A stretch of 49,547 nucleotides of DNA from Alphaproteobacteria bacterium (GTDB lineage Bacteria; Pseudomonadota; Alphaproteobacteria; Rhodobacterales; Rhodobacteraceae): NCBI GenBank assembly GCA_030427145.1, contig JAUHWT010000026.1:1-49547 (forward strand). The letters run 5' to 3'. The position numbers were made by a program, and so were the translations under genes. Positions 41,423 to 49,547 of the stretch are shown here, piece after piece. How positions within the stretch are numbered: the first letter of the stretch is position 1; every line of letters starts with the position of its first letter. Under the pieces are notes generated by a model, which was not told the DNA's origin, searched no databases, and saw only the letters and a program-made list of their open reading frames with translations.

Positions 41423-42100
41423 TCAGCCGTCTTCGCCTGGGCAGGCATCAAGCGCCTTGAGATAAGCCGCGCACTTGTTCATCATGTGCCGCTTCATCAA
41501 CTGGCCAAGTCCCTTACCGTCGCGCCTGCGCAGGCAGTCCATCATCGCTCCGTGCTCCTCGACCGCCTGCGTCCAGCGATCTTCGGACAGGTTGACGAGA
41601 AACCGGGCGCGGCGCACCCTTGCGTCAAGAAGCCTGTGATGGGTTGCGAGCTGGGTATTTCCTGAAGCGCGAATTACTTCCAGATGAATGTCCTGATTGG
41701 CCTGAAAATACTTCTCCCGGTCGCGTTGAGCATAGGCTGACATCATGGCGGCATGAAGCTCCTCAATCCGGGCAACGGTCTGGTCGTCGATATTCCGACC
41801 GGCTTGCTCACCGGCCAGTTGTTCGAGCACTGCGATCAGGGCAAAACTGTCTTCGAGCTCCTTGCGGGTCACCCGCGCGACACGGGCACCCCGGTTCGCC
41901 TCCAAAACGACGAAACCTTCGAAGGCCAACACCTTGAGCGCCTCACGCAAAGGCGTGCGCGACACGCCGAATGTTTCGCAGAGGTGTTTTTCCGGGACCT
42001 TTTCTCCCGGCTTCAATCCGTCCTGAACGATCAGGTCTCGCAACCGCTCAACCAGTTCCTCGTGCAGGGTTGAGCGCTGAATCGGGCCAGCAAGGGTCAT
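41423..42100 (-). CDS. GntR-family regulator (FCD subfamily)
   Basis: A 225-residue regulator starting at the ATG at 42100 (MTLAGPIQRSTLHEELVERL); a longer frame runs into the dehydrogenase gene. Winged helix-turn-helix at ~10-75 (LCETFGVSRTPLREALKVLA, FVVLEANRGARV) and FCD domain at ~85-215 with likely metal-site residues in NQDIHLEVIRASGN and VEEHGAMMDCL. It follows the FAD dehydrogenase gene by one base, so both are transcribed together, and it probably regulates the divergent dld-like and aminotransferase genes in response to a 2-hydroxy or keto acid. Confidence 0.92.
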   Translation of the reverse strand: MTLAGPIQRSTLHEELVERLRDLIVQDGLKPGEKVPEKHLCETFGVSRTPLREALKVLAFEGFVVLEANRGARVARVTRKELEDSFALIAVLEQLAGEQAGRNIDDQTVARIEELHAAMMSAYAQRDREKYFQANQDIHLEVIRASGNTQLATHHRLLDARVRRARFLVNLSEDRWTQAVEEHGAMMDCLRRRDGKGLGQLMKRHMMNKCAAYLKALDACPGEDG

Positions 42101-42101
42101 G

Positions 42102-44981
42102 TCAAACTCCCGGTTGCAACAGTTGATCCAGTAAACGGGCCACGTGAATGGCCTGACGGGTGGTCCCATCCGCTATCTGATGGCGACAGGACGTGCCGTC
42201 AGCGACAAAAATGGCGTCATCGGGTGTCGCCGCGAGTGCCGGAAACAGATCAAGGCCCGCCATCTTCAACGATATGTCGTAGGTTTCCTTACCATAGCCG
42301 AAAGCGCCGGCCATTCCGCAACAGCCGCTGTCGATCAGCGATACCTGCGCGTCCGGAATACGCCGCAGCAGCGCTATCACCGGGGAAACGGCGTCCTGGG
42401 CCTTTTGGTGACAATGGCCATGAACATGGATCGGAGCCACCGCGGGCTTCAGCGGCAGATCAACGTCCCGGACAAGGAATTCCTCAATTGTCAGGGTCGC
42501 CGCCGCCAGCGCCTCAGCCTCCGGTCCCGGGCACATGGCGGGGAATTCATCCCGGAAGGTCAGGATCGAAGACGGCTCAAGCCCAACCACGGGCACGCCC
42601 TGTCGCACGGCAATACGCGTCGCGGCAATCACCCGCCGAGCCTCGGCCCGTGCCTCATCCACGCATCCGACCGACAGCAGGGTGCGCCCGCAGTCCAGCG
42701 ATCTTCCCGAGCCATCCCGAGCGATCGCGACACGCAGGCCGGCAGTGCGTAGAACGCGAACAGCGGCCCTCAGATTTTCGGGCTCGAAGTAGCGGTTGAA
42801 TACATCCGCAAACAGCAAAGCATCGGGATCGGCATCCTGCGCCTCATCGTCGCGAAAGGGGTTTGACGACCAGATCGGAATGTCCCGCTTACTTGAGATG
42901 CCGGTCAGCCCTTCCGTCCACTTTCGCAGCGGGCGGATTCTGTTGCGCAGATTAATCAGCCACGCGACACGCGCTGCATACGGGGCGTAGCGTGGCAGGT
43001 AAGCAACCAGCTTTTCGCCAAAGGCAAGTCCGCGCTCCCTGCGCCGCGCGGCCAGCACCTCGATTTTCATCCGCGCCATGTCCACGCCGGTCGGACACTC
43101 CCGCCGACACGCCTTGCAGGACACACAGTATTTCAGGGTTTCGGCCATCTCATCCGAGGCAAGTCCACCCGGCAACCGCCCACTGATCGCAAAGCGCAGC
43201 GTGTTTGCCCGGCCTCGGGTCACATCCCGTTCGTTGCGGGTAGCCCGGAACGAAGGGCACATCACCCCAGCCTTCAGTTTCCGGCAGGCCCCGTTGTTGT
43301 TGCACATCTCCACTGCGCCCTGAAAACCGCCCCCCGAGCCTGGCCAGGCCGACCAGTCCAGTGCCGTTTCGAACTCAGGCACCGCATAATCCGGACTGTA
43401 CCGAAACAGGCGCCGGTCATCCATCGCCGGCGCATTGACGATCTTGCCAGGGTTCATCAACCCGTCCGGGTCAAAGAGCGCTTTCACTTCCTCGAATGCC
43501 TTGACGATGCGCGGCCCGAACATTTTTTCGTGGAACTCGGAGCGCACGATCCCATCGCCATGTTCACCCGAATGGGAACCTTTGTAGCGTTTGACAAGAT
43601 CGAACGCTTCCTCGGCAATCGCACGCATCTTCCGAACATCACTGTCCTGCCGCAGGTTCAAAACCGGGCGCACGTGAAGGCAACCAACGGAAGCGTGGGC
43701 ATACCAGGTGCCCCTCGTTCCATGCCGCGCAAAGATATCGGTGAGGCCCTCGGTATAATCCGCCAAATCGGGAAGCGCGACGGCGCAATCCTCAACAAAC
43801 GAGATCGGTTTGCCAGCCTCTTTCATCGACATCATGATGTTGAGCCCGGCCTTGCGATACTCTCCGATAGCCACCTGCAGCCCCATATCCACTACGGGCA
43901 CGACACCGCCCCAGCGTGCGTCGGTTCCATTGAACGAAAATCCCAAATCCCCCATCAGTTCCGTGAGAGCCGCCAGTTTGCCCGTGTTAGCCGCCGCGTC
44001 GCCCTCGGCAAATTCCACCAGCAGCAAAGCAGCGGGATCGCCCTCGACAAACGCATTGATCGTTTTGCGGAATAGCGGGATTTCCCTCCCCAGCCCGATC
44101 ATTGTGTCATCGATCAACTCCACGGCCAGCGGGCCAAGTTTGACGAGATACTGCGCGGCGTCCATCGCACTCCGGAACGTCGGGAAGTGACATACACCCG
44201 TGACCTTTTCTCCAGGTAATGGCGCGAGGCTCAACTCCAGTTCCGTAAAATAGGCCAGTGTGCCTTCCGACCCCACCAGCAGATGTGCCATGTTCACGTC
44301 ATTGCCGGTCAAGGCATCGATATTGTAGCCTCCTACGCGCCGAAGCAGATCGGGGAAGCGGGCCTTGATCTCGGATGCCTCCCGCTGACCCAAAGCGCGC
44401 AGGTGGGTCACCAGATCGGCATACGGTCCAGGCGCCGGGCCGGTTCCGTTGAAACGCGCCGTGGTTCCATCAGGCAGGATCGCCGAAATCGCTCTTACAT
44501 TGTCCCGCATGACCCCGTAGCGCAGGGACTTTCCCCCTGAAGAGTTGTTCGCGGCCATACCTCCCAGCGTGCAGCGCGACGCCGTCGACGGATCGACGGG
44601 AAACCACAAACCATGTGGCTTCAGCGCCCGGTTAAGCTCGTCAAGCACCAAGCCTGGTTCCACCCAGGCTCGCATCGTTTCCGTATCGATTTCAAGGATC
44701 CGGTTCAGGTGGCGGGAATTGTCGAGCACGACGGCATGATTCACGGTCTGACCGCATTGCGAAGTACCGCCACCACGCGGCAGCACCTGCACGCCCTCTT
44801 CCCGGGCCACTACCATCGTAGCCTCGATGTCCTGCACCGTACGGGGAACGACCACAGCCTTCGGCACCATCTGATAGATCGATGCATCAGTTGCATATCG
44901 GGCCCGGGAGGCTTCGTCGGCCATAACATCACCAGAGATGGCAGCGGATACACGTCTGACAAGACGGTGTTCTGCCTGCAT
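42102..44981 (-). CDS. FAD-linked D-2-hydroxyacid (D-lactate) dehydrogenase with Fe-S domain
   Basis: A 959-residue protein. The N-terminal FAD_binding_4 domain (~35-210) contains VVVPRTVQDIEATMV, VLPRGGGTSQCGQTVNHAVV and LGGMAANNSSGGKSLRYG. An FAD-oxidase C domain (~270-540; HASVGCLHVRPVLNL, SGEHGDGIVRSEF) follows. A ferredoxin-like segment supplies YCVSCKACRRECPTGVDM, and a GlpC/CCG-type heterodisulfide-reductase-like end holds HGHCHQKAQDA and IDSGCCGMAGAFGYG. The fusion resembles bacterial quinone- or cytochrome-linked D-lactate/2-hydroxyglutarate dehydrogenases. The true start is the ATG at 44981 after gaggtg; a 46-codon longer frame crosses the divergent promoter. Membrane association through the electron acceptor is likely. 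Confidence 0.9.
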   Translation of the reverse strand: MQAEHRLVRRVSAAISGDVMADEASRARYATDASIYQMVPKAVVVPRTVQDIEATMVVAREEGVQVLPRGGGTSQCGQTVNHAVVLDNSRHLNRILEIDTETMRAWVEPGLVLDELNRALKPHGLWFPVDPSTASRCTLGGMAANNSSGGKSLRYGVMRDNVRAISAILPDGTTARFNGTGPAPGPYADLVTHLRALGQREASEIKARFPDLLRRVGGYNIDALTGNDVNMAHLLVGSEGTLAYFTELELSLAPLPGEKVTGVCHFPTFRSAMDAAQYLVKLGPLAVELIDDTMIGLGREIPLFRKTINAFVEGDPAALLLVEFAEGDAAANTGKLAALTELMGDLGFSFNGTDARWGGVVPVVDMGLQVAIGEYRKAGLNIMMSMKEAGKPISFVEDCAVALPDLADYTEGLTDIFARHGTRGTWYAHASVGCLHVRPVLNLRQDSDVRKMRAIAEEAFDLVKRYKGSHSGEHGDGIVRSEFHEKMFGPRIVKAFEEVKALFDPDGLMNPGKIVNAPAMDDRRLFRYSPDYAVPEFETALDWSAWPGSGGGFQGAVEMCNNNGACRKLKAGVMCPSFRATRNERDVTRGRANTLRFAISGRLPGGLASDEMAETLKYCVSCKACRRECPTGVDMARMKIEVLAARRRERGLAFGEKLVAYLPRYAPYAARVAWLINLRNRIRPLRKWTEGLTGISSKRDIPIWSSNPFRDDEAQDADPDALLFADVFNRYFEPENLRAAVRVLRTAGLRVAIARDGSGRSLDCGRTLLSVGCVDEARAEARRVIAATRIAVRQGVPVVGLEPSSILTFRDEFPAMCPGPEAEALAAATLTIEEFLVRDVDLPLKPAVAPIHVHGHCHQKAQDAVSPVIALLRRIPDAQVSLIDSGCCGMAGAFGYGKETYDISLKMAGLDLFPALAATPDDAIFVADGTSCRHQIADGTTRQAIHVARLLDQLLQPGV

Positions 44982-45044
44982 CTGTCTCACCTCTTTCGTT
45001 CCTTTCTCACCGGGCCTGTCTGCCCGGTTCTTTGCTATTGACTG

Positions 45045-45062
45045 AATTATGAATTCATAATT
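45045..45062. promoter_or_regulatory. 18-bp perfect palindrome, candidate GntR operator
   Basis: AATTATGAATTCATAATT is perfectly self-complementary and is the most AT-rich patch of the 137-base divergent space between the D-2-hydroxyacid dehydrogenase and the aminotransferase. It lies 64 bases from the first and 57 from the second start codon, well placed to overlap both promoters. The GntR gene of this cluster is the obvious candidate binder. Confidence 0.5.
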
Positions 45063-45118
45063 ACGTTTACGCAATACCATAGCGTGAACCGCAATCGAAA
45101 CAGGAAAGAGACACTTCA

Positions 45119-46288
45119 ATGCGCCAACCCGGACGACATTTTCTGCAAATCCCGGGCCCCAGCGCGGTGCCCGATCGCATACTCAGGGCCATCGGCCAAC
45201 AGACCATCGACCACCGCGGTCCAGATTTCGCAGCAGTTGGCCAGCGCGCGCTCGATGGCATGAAGTCGATTTTCAGGACACGGCAGAACGTGTTCATCTT
45301 TCCCTCCTCCGGCACGGGCGCCTGGGAAGCCGCTCTTGTGAATACCCATTCCCCGGGCGACAGGATCCTGATGTTCGAAACCGGTCACTTCGCTTTCATG
45401 TGGGGCAAACTGGCCCGCAGGATCGGGCTGAACCCGGAGATCATCGAAGGTGATTGGCGCGGCGGCGCCGATCCCGATCAGATCGAAGACCGGTTGCGGG
45501 CGGACAGGGCACACGGGATCAGGGCTGTCTGCGTCGTACACAACGAGACGTCGACCGGGTCGGTGTCTCCCATCTCTGAAATCCGCAAAGCGATGGACGC
45601 CGCCGGGCACCCTGCCCTGCTTATGGTCGATACAATTTCGGGTCTTGCATCCATTGACTTTCAATTTGACGACTGGGGCGTCGACGTTGCGGTCTCCGGA
45701 TCGCAGAAAGGGCTGATGCTGCCGCCAGGGCTCAGCTTCAATGCGGTCAGCGACAGGGCCATGGAAACGGCGAAGCAAGCGTCCCTGCCGCGCAGTTATT
45801 GGGATTGGCATGACATGGCCGGGCCAAACAAGACCGGATACTTTCCCTACACTCCCGCGACCAACCTTCTCTATGGCCTGAACGAAGCCATCGACATGCT
45901 GCACGAGGAAGGATTGGACGCGGTATTTGACCGTCACGCGCGCAATGGCGCAGCGGCACGCGCCGCTGTCCGGGCATGGGGGCTCGAGGTGCTCTGCAAT
46001 CGGCAAGGTCAGGAATCCGGCGTCTTGACAGCAGTCCTGATGCCCGAGGGCCACTCGGCAGACGCGTTCCGCGCCAAGACGCTGGAGCTCTATGACATGT
46101 CCTTGGGCAACGGGCTGTCGAAAGTCGCGGACAGGGTCTTCCGCATTGGCCATCTGGGAGATTTTAACGACCTCATGCTAATGGCAACGCTGTCCGGCGT
46201 CGAAATGGGCCTCGCAAACTCCGGGGTCCCTCACACACCGGGAGGTGCGCAGGCAGCCATGGATATCCTGAAAGCGAACGCTGCATAG
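45119..46288 (+). CDS. Class-V aminotransferase (serine-glyoxylate type)
   Basis: A 389-residue pyridoxal-phosphate enzyme of the SgaA/AGXT family. Features are the N-terminal HFLQIPGPSAVPDRILRAIG and TIDHRGPDF, FPSSGTGAWEAALVN (cofactor phosphate loop), VCVVHNETSTGSV, the aspartate of LMVDTISGLAS and the Schiff-base lysine in SGSQKGLMLPPG. These enzymes transfer the amino group of serine (or alanine, aspartate) to glyoxylate, giving glycine and hydroxypyruvate in the serine cycle and photorespiration-like pathways. Divergence from a hydroxyacid dehydrogenase that could make glyoxylate or another keto acid suggests joint action. It reads ATG directly after an aagaga site. Confidence 0.92.
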   Translation: MRQPGRHFLQIPGPSAVPDRILRAIGQQTIDHRGPDFAAVGQRALDGMKSIFRTRQNVFIFPSSGTGAWEAALVNTHSPGDRILMFETGHFAFMWGKLARRIGLNPEIIEGDWRGGADPDQIEDRLRADRAHGIRAVCVVHNETSTGSVSPISEIRKAMDAAGHPALLMVDTISGLASIDFQFDDWGVDVAVSGSQKGLMLPPGLSFNAVSDRAMETAKQASLPRSYWDWHDMAGPNKTGYFPYTPATNLLYGLNEAIDMLHEEGLDAVFDRHARNGAAARAAVRAWGLEVLCNRQGQESGVLTAVLMPEGHSADAFRAKTLELYDMSLGNGLSKVADRVFRIGHLGDFNDLMLMATLSGVEMGLANSGVPHTPGGAQAAMDILKANAA

Positions 46289-46307
46289 CTGGATTTGTGC
46301 TTAAACT

Positions 46308-46364
46308 GTGTGGCCGAGCCGCAAAAAATCGGCTTTAGGCGGCCCGATGCCGGCTCGGCCACAC
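46308..46364. terminator. Long inverted repeat between convergent genes
   Basis: Perfect 14-bp arms GTGTGGCCGAGCCG (46308-46321) and CGGCTCGGCCACAC (46351-46364) separated by 29 bases. It lies between the aminotransferase stop and the convergent rhodanese stop, so a shared terminator is likely. The unusually long loop is rare for an intrinsic terminator. Confidence 0.6.
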
Positions 46365-46373
46365 GTCCCACGT

Positions 46374-46736
46374 TCACGAATCCGCATTCATTGCCGTGGG
46401 CGCGCCCGTGGCCATGTCGGTTCCAGTATACGCCAGACCGGCCTGCTTCCATGCGCCAAAGCCGCCCTCCATATGCGCGAGTGGCGAGAGCCCGGCCTCG
46501 ATGGCTATTTCTCCCATCTTGGCGGACCGGACGCCCGAACCGCAGTGTAACACGACACGCTTTCCGTCCTGCGTAGGCAGCGCCTCCGGCCGAAAGAACG
46601 CCATTGGCATCAGCAGAGCCCCTTTAATATGCTCCATCATGTATTCTGGCGGCGTGCGCACATCGATCAAAACGATCTCCTGCGCGTCGAGCGCCGTCTT
46701 TACGCGTTCTGGCGTCCAGTTTTCGAGTTTTGTCAT
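46374..46736 (-). CDS. Single-domain rhodanese-like protein
   Basis: A 120-residue rhodanese-fold protein with EIVLIDVRTPPEYMMEHIKG (CH2A-like) and the active-site loop RVVLHCGSGVRSAKMGEIAI, where the Cys of H-C-G-S-G-V-R-S is the persulfide carrier. It ends with MEGGFGAWKQAGLAYTGTDM. Cytoplasmic, no signal peptide. Such proteins move sulfane sulfur or detoxify sulfide/cyanide; here the role cannot be fixed from context. Genes of this type often sit beside the DUF4437/cupin genes or beta-lactamase-fold sulfur dioxygenases, and a broken cupin gene does lie next to it. Confidence 0.88.
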   Translation of the reverse strand: MTKLENWTPERVKTALDAQEIVLIDVRTPPEYMMEHIKGALLMPMAFFRPEALPTQDGKRVVLHCGSGVRSAKMGEIAIEAGLSPLAHMEGGFGAWKQAGLAYTGTDMATGAPTAMNADS

Positions 46737-46762
46737 TATAGGTACCTGTTTTTTGATGTCAT

Positions 46763-47076
46763 AAAGTAACCCTTTCCATCAGCCCCCGGTTCCTGCAGCC
46801 GGATACCGCCGCCAACGGACCCGATGGCGAACGCACAACGATTTTCCTTGAAATCCTGTCCGGGCCCTACCTTGTACAGCCAATCGACGCCCGCTTCGAC
46901 GGTGGCGAGCTTCCAATCAATATCGATGCAGAAACATCGTGTGGCTGGATGCCGGGGCCGCGCAGTGGATCCAGGGCGATGGCGACGCCGAGATGGCGTT
47001 TCTCTGGGGCAGCCTGAAGGGCACCGACAAAAACGGCACCTTTCTGAGACTACCCGCAGGCTACACCGGGTCGCTC
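46763..47076 (+). pseudogene. DUF4437/ChrR-like cupin gene, frameshifted and cut by IS21 element
   Basis: Two frames together read as the middle of a DUF4437 cupin. Frame A (46763-~46934) gives GERTTIFLEILSGPYLVQP and FDGGELPINIDAE. Frame B (~46936-47076) gives IVWLDAGAAQWIQGDG, AEMAFLWGSLKGTDKNGTFL and RLPAGYTGSL. Restoring one A in the AAA run at 46932-46934 would join them as NIDAENIVWLDAG, so a one-base deletion broke the gene. Homology stops exactly at 47076, where the IS left end begins; the rest of the gene should lie beyond the right end of the window. The N-terminus is also missing or unclear. Confidence 0.75.
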
Positions 47077-47139
47077 TGTGAAACGGCATGCAATTTTGAC
47101 CCTCATATTGGGGTAATCGGCGTCCAAAAGTGACCCCCC
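47077..47139 (+). repeat. IS21 left terminal inverted repeat region
   Basis: The outer tip begins TGTGAAACGGCATGC, with the inner block CGGCGTCCAAAAGTGACC at 47118-47135 followed by CCCC. The corresponding right-end blocks are inverted at 49495-49547. The left end carries about six extra bases (attgggg region) between outer and inner blocks, so the ends are similar but not identical. Confidence 0.8.
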
Positions 47140-47190
47140 TTATAAATCTGTTCAGAAGCTTCCTCAAAAGCATGGGGGAGCAGTCAGGGG

Positions 47191-48756
47191 ATGTTGGTTG
47201 TGGAGACGATCGCGAAGATCAGGCGTGCGCATTTTATCGAAGGCAAGTCGATCAAGCAGATTTGCCGTGAACTGCGGTTATCCCGCAATACGGTGCGTAG
47301 AGTCATCCGATCCGGTGCGACCGAGTTCAGTTATGACCGCACGACGCAGCCCCGCCCAAAGATTGATCCCTGGCGTTCTGAGTTGGACGGGATGCTGGCC
47401 GAGAACGTCCGGCGGCCGAAGCGGGAACGCCTGACGCTCATCCGGATCTATGAGGAACTGCGTAACCGTGGCTATGGAGGCGGCTATGATGCGATACGCC
47501 GATATGCGGCGGGCTGGTCGAAGGCGACACGGGAAGCGTCGGCCAGTGCGTATGTTCCGCTGAGCTTCGATCCGGGCGAAGCCTACCAGTTCGATTGGAG
47601 CCATGAGATCGTGATCCTCGATGGCGTGACGGTGACGGTCAAGGTTGCCCATGTCCGCCTGTGCTACAGCAGGATGCCATATGTCCGGGCCTATCCCCGT
47701 GAAACCCAGGAGATGGTGTTCGACGCGCACGACAGGGCGTTCGCCTTCTTTGGCGGTGCCTGTGCGCGGGGCATCTACGACAATATGAAGACCGCCGTTG
47801 ATGCGATCTTTGTCGGCAAGGACCGTGCCTATAACCGGCGTTTCCAGCAGATGTGCGGGCATTATCTGGTCGATCCGGTTGCCTGCACGCCTGCCTCGGG
47901 CTGGGAGAAGGGTCAGGTTGAGAACCAGGTCGGCGTGATCCGGCGGCGGTTCTTTGTGCCGCGCCCGAAGTTCAAATCCCATGCCGAGTTGAATGCCTGG
48001 CTGGAAGATCGTTGCGTGGCCCATGCCCGGGCGAACACGCATCCTGAGATGCGGGACAAAACGGTCTGGGAGGTGTTCGAAGAAGAGCGCCCGAGCCTCG
48101 TGCCCTATGTTGGCCCGTTCGATGGGTTCCACGCGGTTACGGCGTCTGTCTCCAAGACCTGCCTCGTGCGGTTTGACAAAAACAGATACTCGGTTGACGC
48201 CCGTGCCGTGGGGCGGCCGGTCGAGATCAGAGCCTACGCAGATCGGATGGAATGCTGGCAGGATGGCCGGATCGTCGGTCGCCATGCGCGTGCTTTCGGG
48301 CGCGACAACACCGTCTACGATCCCCTGCATTACATACCTGTTCTGGCCCGCAAGCCCGGCGCCCTTCGTAACGGTACGCCATTCAAGGAGTGGGACCTGC
48401 CGGTTGCGATCCGCCGGGTGCAGCGTAAGCTGGAACGCCAGCCCGGCGGCGACCGCCAGATGGTCGAGATCCTGAGCGCTGTGCTGACGGATGGCATTGA
48501 TGCTGTAGAAGCCGCCTGTACCGAGGCGCTGTCCCACAACGTCCATTCTGCGGGCGTCGTGCTGAACATCCTGGCCCGCCACCGGGAACCGCCGCCACCC
48601 CTGACAATCACCACACCGGACGCGCTGCGGCTGAACTGCGAACCCACGGCGAATTGCGACCGATATGACAGCTTGAGGAGACAGACAGATGGAACGCTCA
48701 GACGTGCTCGACGCGATGGGAAAGCTGAAGCTCTACGGGATGAGAGCCGCCTATGA
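47191..48756 (+). CDS. istA: IS21-family transposase IstA
   Basis: A 521-residue DDE transposase. N-terminal helix-turn-helix at ~16-42 ([20 protein letters not shown]). The retroviral-integrase-like core has catalytic D135 (YQFDWSHE), D197 (GIYDNMKT) and E244 (KGQVENQVG). The C-terminal domain contains the [20 protein letters not shown] segment found across IS21 transposases. ATG start after agtcagggg. Full length, no stop or frameshift. Its 3' end overlaps istB by 68 bases in another frame, the standard IS21 layout. Confidence 0.95.
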   Translation: MLVVETIAKIRRAHFIEGKSIKQICRELRLSRNTVRRVIRSGATEFSYDRTTQPRPKIDPWRSELDGMLAENVRRPKRERLTLIRIYEELRNRGYGGGYDAIRRYAAGWSKATREASASAYVPLSFDPGEAYQFDWSHEIVILDGVTVTVKVAHVRLCYSRMPYVRAYPRETQEMVFDAHDRAFAFFGGACARGIYDNMKTAVDAIFVGKDRAYNRRFQQMCGHYLVDPVACTPASGWEKGQVENQVGVIRRRFFVPRPKFKSHAELNAWLEDRCVAHARANTHPEMRDKTVWEVFEEERPSLVPYVGPFDGFHAVTASVSKTCLVRFDKNRYSVDARAVGRPVEIRAYADRMECWQDGRIVGRHARAFGRDNTVYDPLHYIPVLARKPGALRNGTPFKEWDLPVAIRRVQRKLERQPGGDRQMVEILSAVLTDGIDAVEAACTEALSHNVHSAGVVLNILARHREPPPPLTITTPDALRLNCEPTANCDRYDSLRRQTDGTLRRARRDGKAEALRDESRL

Positions 48757-49417
48757 CGAGATTCTGACCACCGCCGTCAAACGCCAGCATGAGCCCCAGC
48801 AGATCATCGGCGAATTGCTGACGGCTGAGATCTCGGAGAAGCAGGCCCGCTCGATCAAATACCAGATGACCATCGCCAAACTGCCTCTGGCCAAGGAACT
48901 GGAAGAGTTCGACTTCGAAGCAGCCGAGGTCAACGAGACCCTGATCCGTGATCTGGCCGCCGGGGACTTCCTTGATCATCAGCGCAACCTGGTCCTGATC
49001 GGCGGCACCGGAACGGGCAAAACCCATCTCGCCGTCAGCATCGCCAGGGCTTGCATCCGGAACGGGCGGCGCGGGCGGTTCTTCAATGTCGTCGATCTGG
49101 TAAACAAGTTGGACGCCGAAGCCCGCGCCGAGCGTCAGGGACGAACCGCCGATTTGATATCGCGCTTGGATTTCCTGATCCTCGATGAACTCGGCTACCT
49201 CCCGTTCGCCCAGACCGGCGGCCAGCTCCTGTTCCACCTGATCAGCAGGCTCTACGAACGCACCTCGATAATCGTCACAACCAATCTGGCATTCGGTGAA
49301 TGGCCAAGCGTCTTCGGCGACGCCAGGATGACAACCGCGCTGCTCGACCGGCTGACGCATCACTGCGAGATCGTCGAAACCGGCAACGAAAGCTGGCGCT
49401 TCAAAAACCGGGCATAA
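48689..49417 (+). CDS. istB: IS21-family helper ATPase IstB
   Basis: A 242-residue AAA+ ATPase related to DnaC. The N-terminal adaptor region (1-~90) includes [20 protein letters not shown]. Walker A GGTGTGKT falls at 105-112 and Walker B within [14 protein letters not shown], with sensor region [19 protein letters not shown] and terminal [19 protein letters not shown]. IstB assembles on target DNA and directs IstA. The ATG follows gaggagacagacag and lies inside the end of istA. Full length. Confidence 0.95.
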   Translation: MERSDVLDAMGKLKLYGMRAAYDEILTTAVKRQHEPQQIIGELLTAEISEKQARSIKYQMTIAKLPLAKELEEFDFEAAEVNETLIRDLAAGDFLDHQRNLVLIGGTGTGKTHLAVSIARACIRNGRRGRFFNVVDLVNKLDAEARAERQGRTADLISRLDFLILDELGYLPFAQTGGQLLFHLISRLYERTSIIVTTNLAFGEWPSVFGDARMTTALLDRLTHHCEIVETGNESWRFKNRA

Positions 49418-49494
49418 TACCAGGCCGCCCCCACACTGGCCCGGCGCCGCTGCGGTAATCGGAGACTGCGCAGCACCGGGCCAGCTTAGCACCA

Positions 49495-49547
49495 GGGGGG
49501 TCAATTTTGGACGCCGATGAGGGGTTAAGATTGGATGCCGATTGACA
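49495..49547 (-). repeat. IS21 right terminal inverted repeat region
   Basis: Read on the reverse strand it begins TGTCAATCGGCATCCAATCT and continues into CGGCGTCCAAAATTGACC followed by CCCC, mirroring the left end. The last base of the window is the last base of the element. Confidence 0.85.

Larger units (their letters stand above)
47077..49547 (+). mobile_element. IS21-family insertion sequence, complete
   Basis: A 2471-base element with istA (DDE integrase) and istB (AAA+ helper) in one operon. Its ends are related: the left tip TGTGAAACGGCATGCAATTT matches the inverted right tip TGTCAATCGGCATCCAATCT, and a second internal repeat block (CGGCGTCCAAAA...TGACCCCCC) is present on both sides, the multiple terminal repeats typical of IS21. 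Both genes are open, so it may be active. It interrupts a DUF4437 gene. The target duplication cannot be checked because the window ends at the right tip. Confidence 0.92.

Noticed and set aside
46736-47173. A 145-codon reverse frame between the rhodanese gene and the IS element
   Set aside because: It is antisense to the cupin remnant and crosses the IS left end, so it cannot be an ancestral gene.

Overview
The window looks like a piece of a marine alphaproteobacterium, most likely a Roseobacter-group member of the Rhodobacterales. This is inferred from the high G+C coding sequence, a clear DddP-type DMSP lyase, a non-pyrrolysine MttB-family methyltransferase, many ABC uptake systems for small organic compounds each with its own regulator, and an RTX-type secreted protease. 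No rRNA, tRNA, CRISPR array, plasmid origin or phage module is visible. The right edge coincides with the tip of an IS21-family element, so it is probably a contig boundary.

Layout. 1-1.7 kb: decayed DNA with the tail of an ABC transporter ATPase and three small unknown ORFs. 1.9-9.6 kb: a LysR regulator divergent from a methylated-onium-compound operon (MttB-like methyltransferase, FAD/GcvT two-domain demethylating dehydrogenase, GlxA/CdhR-type AraC regulator, dddP). 9.8-16.4 kb: a sulfatase divergent from an IclR regulator and a complete carbohydrate-type ABC importer (binding protein, two permeases, ATPase). 16.4-18.3 kb: a COG0523 GTPase under a Zur-box-like palindrome, followed, behind a potentially structured leader, by a small protein resembling iota-class carbonic anhydrases. 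18.3-22.1 kb: a 1280-aa subtilisin/kexin-like protease with three RTX modules, convergent with the previous unit across a strong shared terminator. 22.4-31.5 kb: a GntR regulator plus a small membrane-anchored protein, divergent from a second carbohydrate-type ABC importer followed by two paralogous enolase-superfamily proteins that flank an RraA/HMG-aldolase-like protein (probably sugar-acid catabolism). 31.6-34.8 kb: an MscS channel, then two broken genes (AraC regulator and arylsulfatase) fused head to head at a deletion junction. 35.0-41.4 kb: two fumarylacetoacetate-hydrolase-family enzymes, a GntR regulator, a taurine/nitrate-type ABC importer and an Ldh2-family dehydrogenase. 41.4-46.7 kb: a second GntR, a D-2-hydroxyacid dehydrogenase with an Fe-S domain, a serine-glyoxylate-type aminotransferase and a rhodanese. 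46.8-49.5 kb: a frameshifted DUF4437/ChrR-like cupin gene cut by a complete IS21-family element (istA, istB).

Taken together this is a scavenging region: three ABC importers, each beside a dedicated regulator and catabolic enzymes, take up sugars or organic acids, while the first operon handles DMSP and perhaps betaine-like compounds. Products would drain to pyruvate, glyoxylate and C1-tetrahydrofolate. The most interesting unit is the small zinc-linked module at 16.4-18.25 kb, which reads as a zinc-starvation response pairing a metallochaperone GTPase with a carbonic anhydrase of a class that need not use zinc. Pseudogenes cluster at both edges and at 33.3 kb, so the region is being actively rearranged. 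All functional names come from motif recognition by eye; no database search was run.
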